Notes under the pieces: model-generated
Told to the model about the DNA's origin: nothing
What the model saw: only the letters and a program-made list of their open reading frames with translations
The model's database searches: none
Translations under genes and position numbers: made by a program
In this document: piece after piece, positions 63,906 to 64,000 of the stretch
Layout of the letters: each line of letters begins with the position of its first letter
Position numbering within the stretch: the stretch's first letter is position 1
NCBI RefSeq assembly: GCF_014851395.1
Contig: NW_024043372.1
Coordinates: forward strand, 17,469,665 to 17,533,664
Length of the DNA: 64,000 bases
Direction of reading: 5' to 3'
Source of the DNA: Micropterus salmoides
Taxonomy: Eukaryota; Chordata; Actinopteri; Centrarchiformes; Centrarchidae

Positions 63906-64000
63906 GATTTGTCACTATAAATACAGTCTCAAAACAGTCTGAGACAGTCAAAGGAAGTAAAATTAGACTGTGCTATGAAAACTACTTGGCTTAAAGTTTT

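Larger units (their letters stand above)
53451..64000 (+). other. Region downstream of atp2b2, no host gene recognised
   Basis: About 10.5 kb. It contains a (GAT)n run, dispersed repeats (54000-54620, 56265-56515, 60925-61030, 63683-63905), the Tc1 element and a GT/CA pair. Remaining DNA is AT-rich. Short reading frames here lack any recognised domain or splice pattern. Confidence 0.65.

Overview
The window looks like part of a ray-finned (teleost) fish chromosome. It holds the 3' two-thirds of one large, intron-rich gene on the + strand, and the introns carry repeat families typical of teleosts: a DIRS retrotransposon, a Penelope-like element, Tc1, hAT and TTAA-type MITEs, tRNA-headed SINEs and long dinucleotide runs. 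I see no bacterial-style gene, no tRNA or rRNA gene, and no second host gene.

The gene is a plasma-membrane Ca2+-transporting ATPase. Comparison with the vertebrate paralogues as I remember them points to atp2b2 (PMCA2) rather than atp2b1, atp2b3 or atp2b4. The coding exons run from 292 to 50293. They start inside the actuator domain; the start codon and the first two membrane helices lie left of the window. In order they encode the site-A alternative cassettes, helices 3-4 with the PEGLPLA motif, the phosphorylation site, the nucleotide-binding and phosphorylation domains, helices 5-10, the calmodulin-binding region with its site-C alternative exon, and the b-type tail ending in a PDZ ligand (ETSL). 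Every constitutive junction keeps frame and has GT/AG ends. The 3' UTR probably runs to about 53450.

The most striking structure is in the intron 33917-41435. A 5'-truncated Penelope-like element (34064-40615, flanked by 12-bp duplications) is split by a DIRS retrotransposon (34795-39809) on the opposite strand. The DIRS copy has 159-bp inverted repeats and an internal complementary region that exactly matches both outer ends, yet its reading frames are broken many times.

Other mobile DNA: two near-identical 785-bp TTAA-flanked MITEs (19489-20273 and 42748-43533), a hAT-like element with a tRNA-like core (32937-33403), a hAT-like element inside an older repeat (45042-46427), a possible solo LTR (8280-8983), several SINE-like copies and a dead Tc1 element (56712-58283). 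Beyond the 3' UTR (53451-64000) I find only repeats and unremarkable AT-rich DNA.
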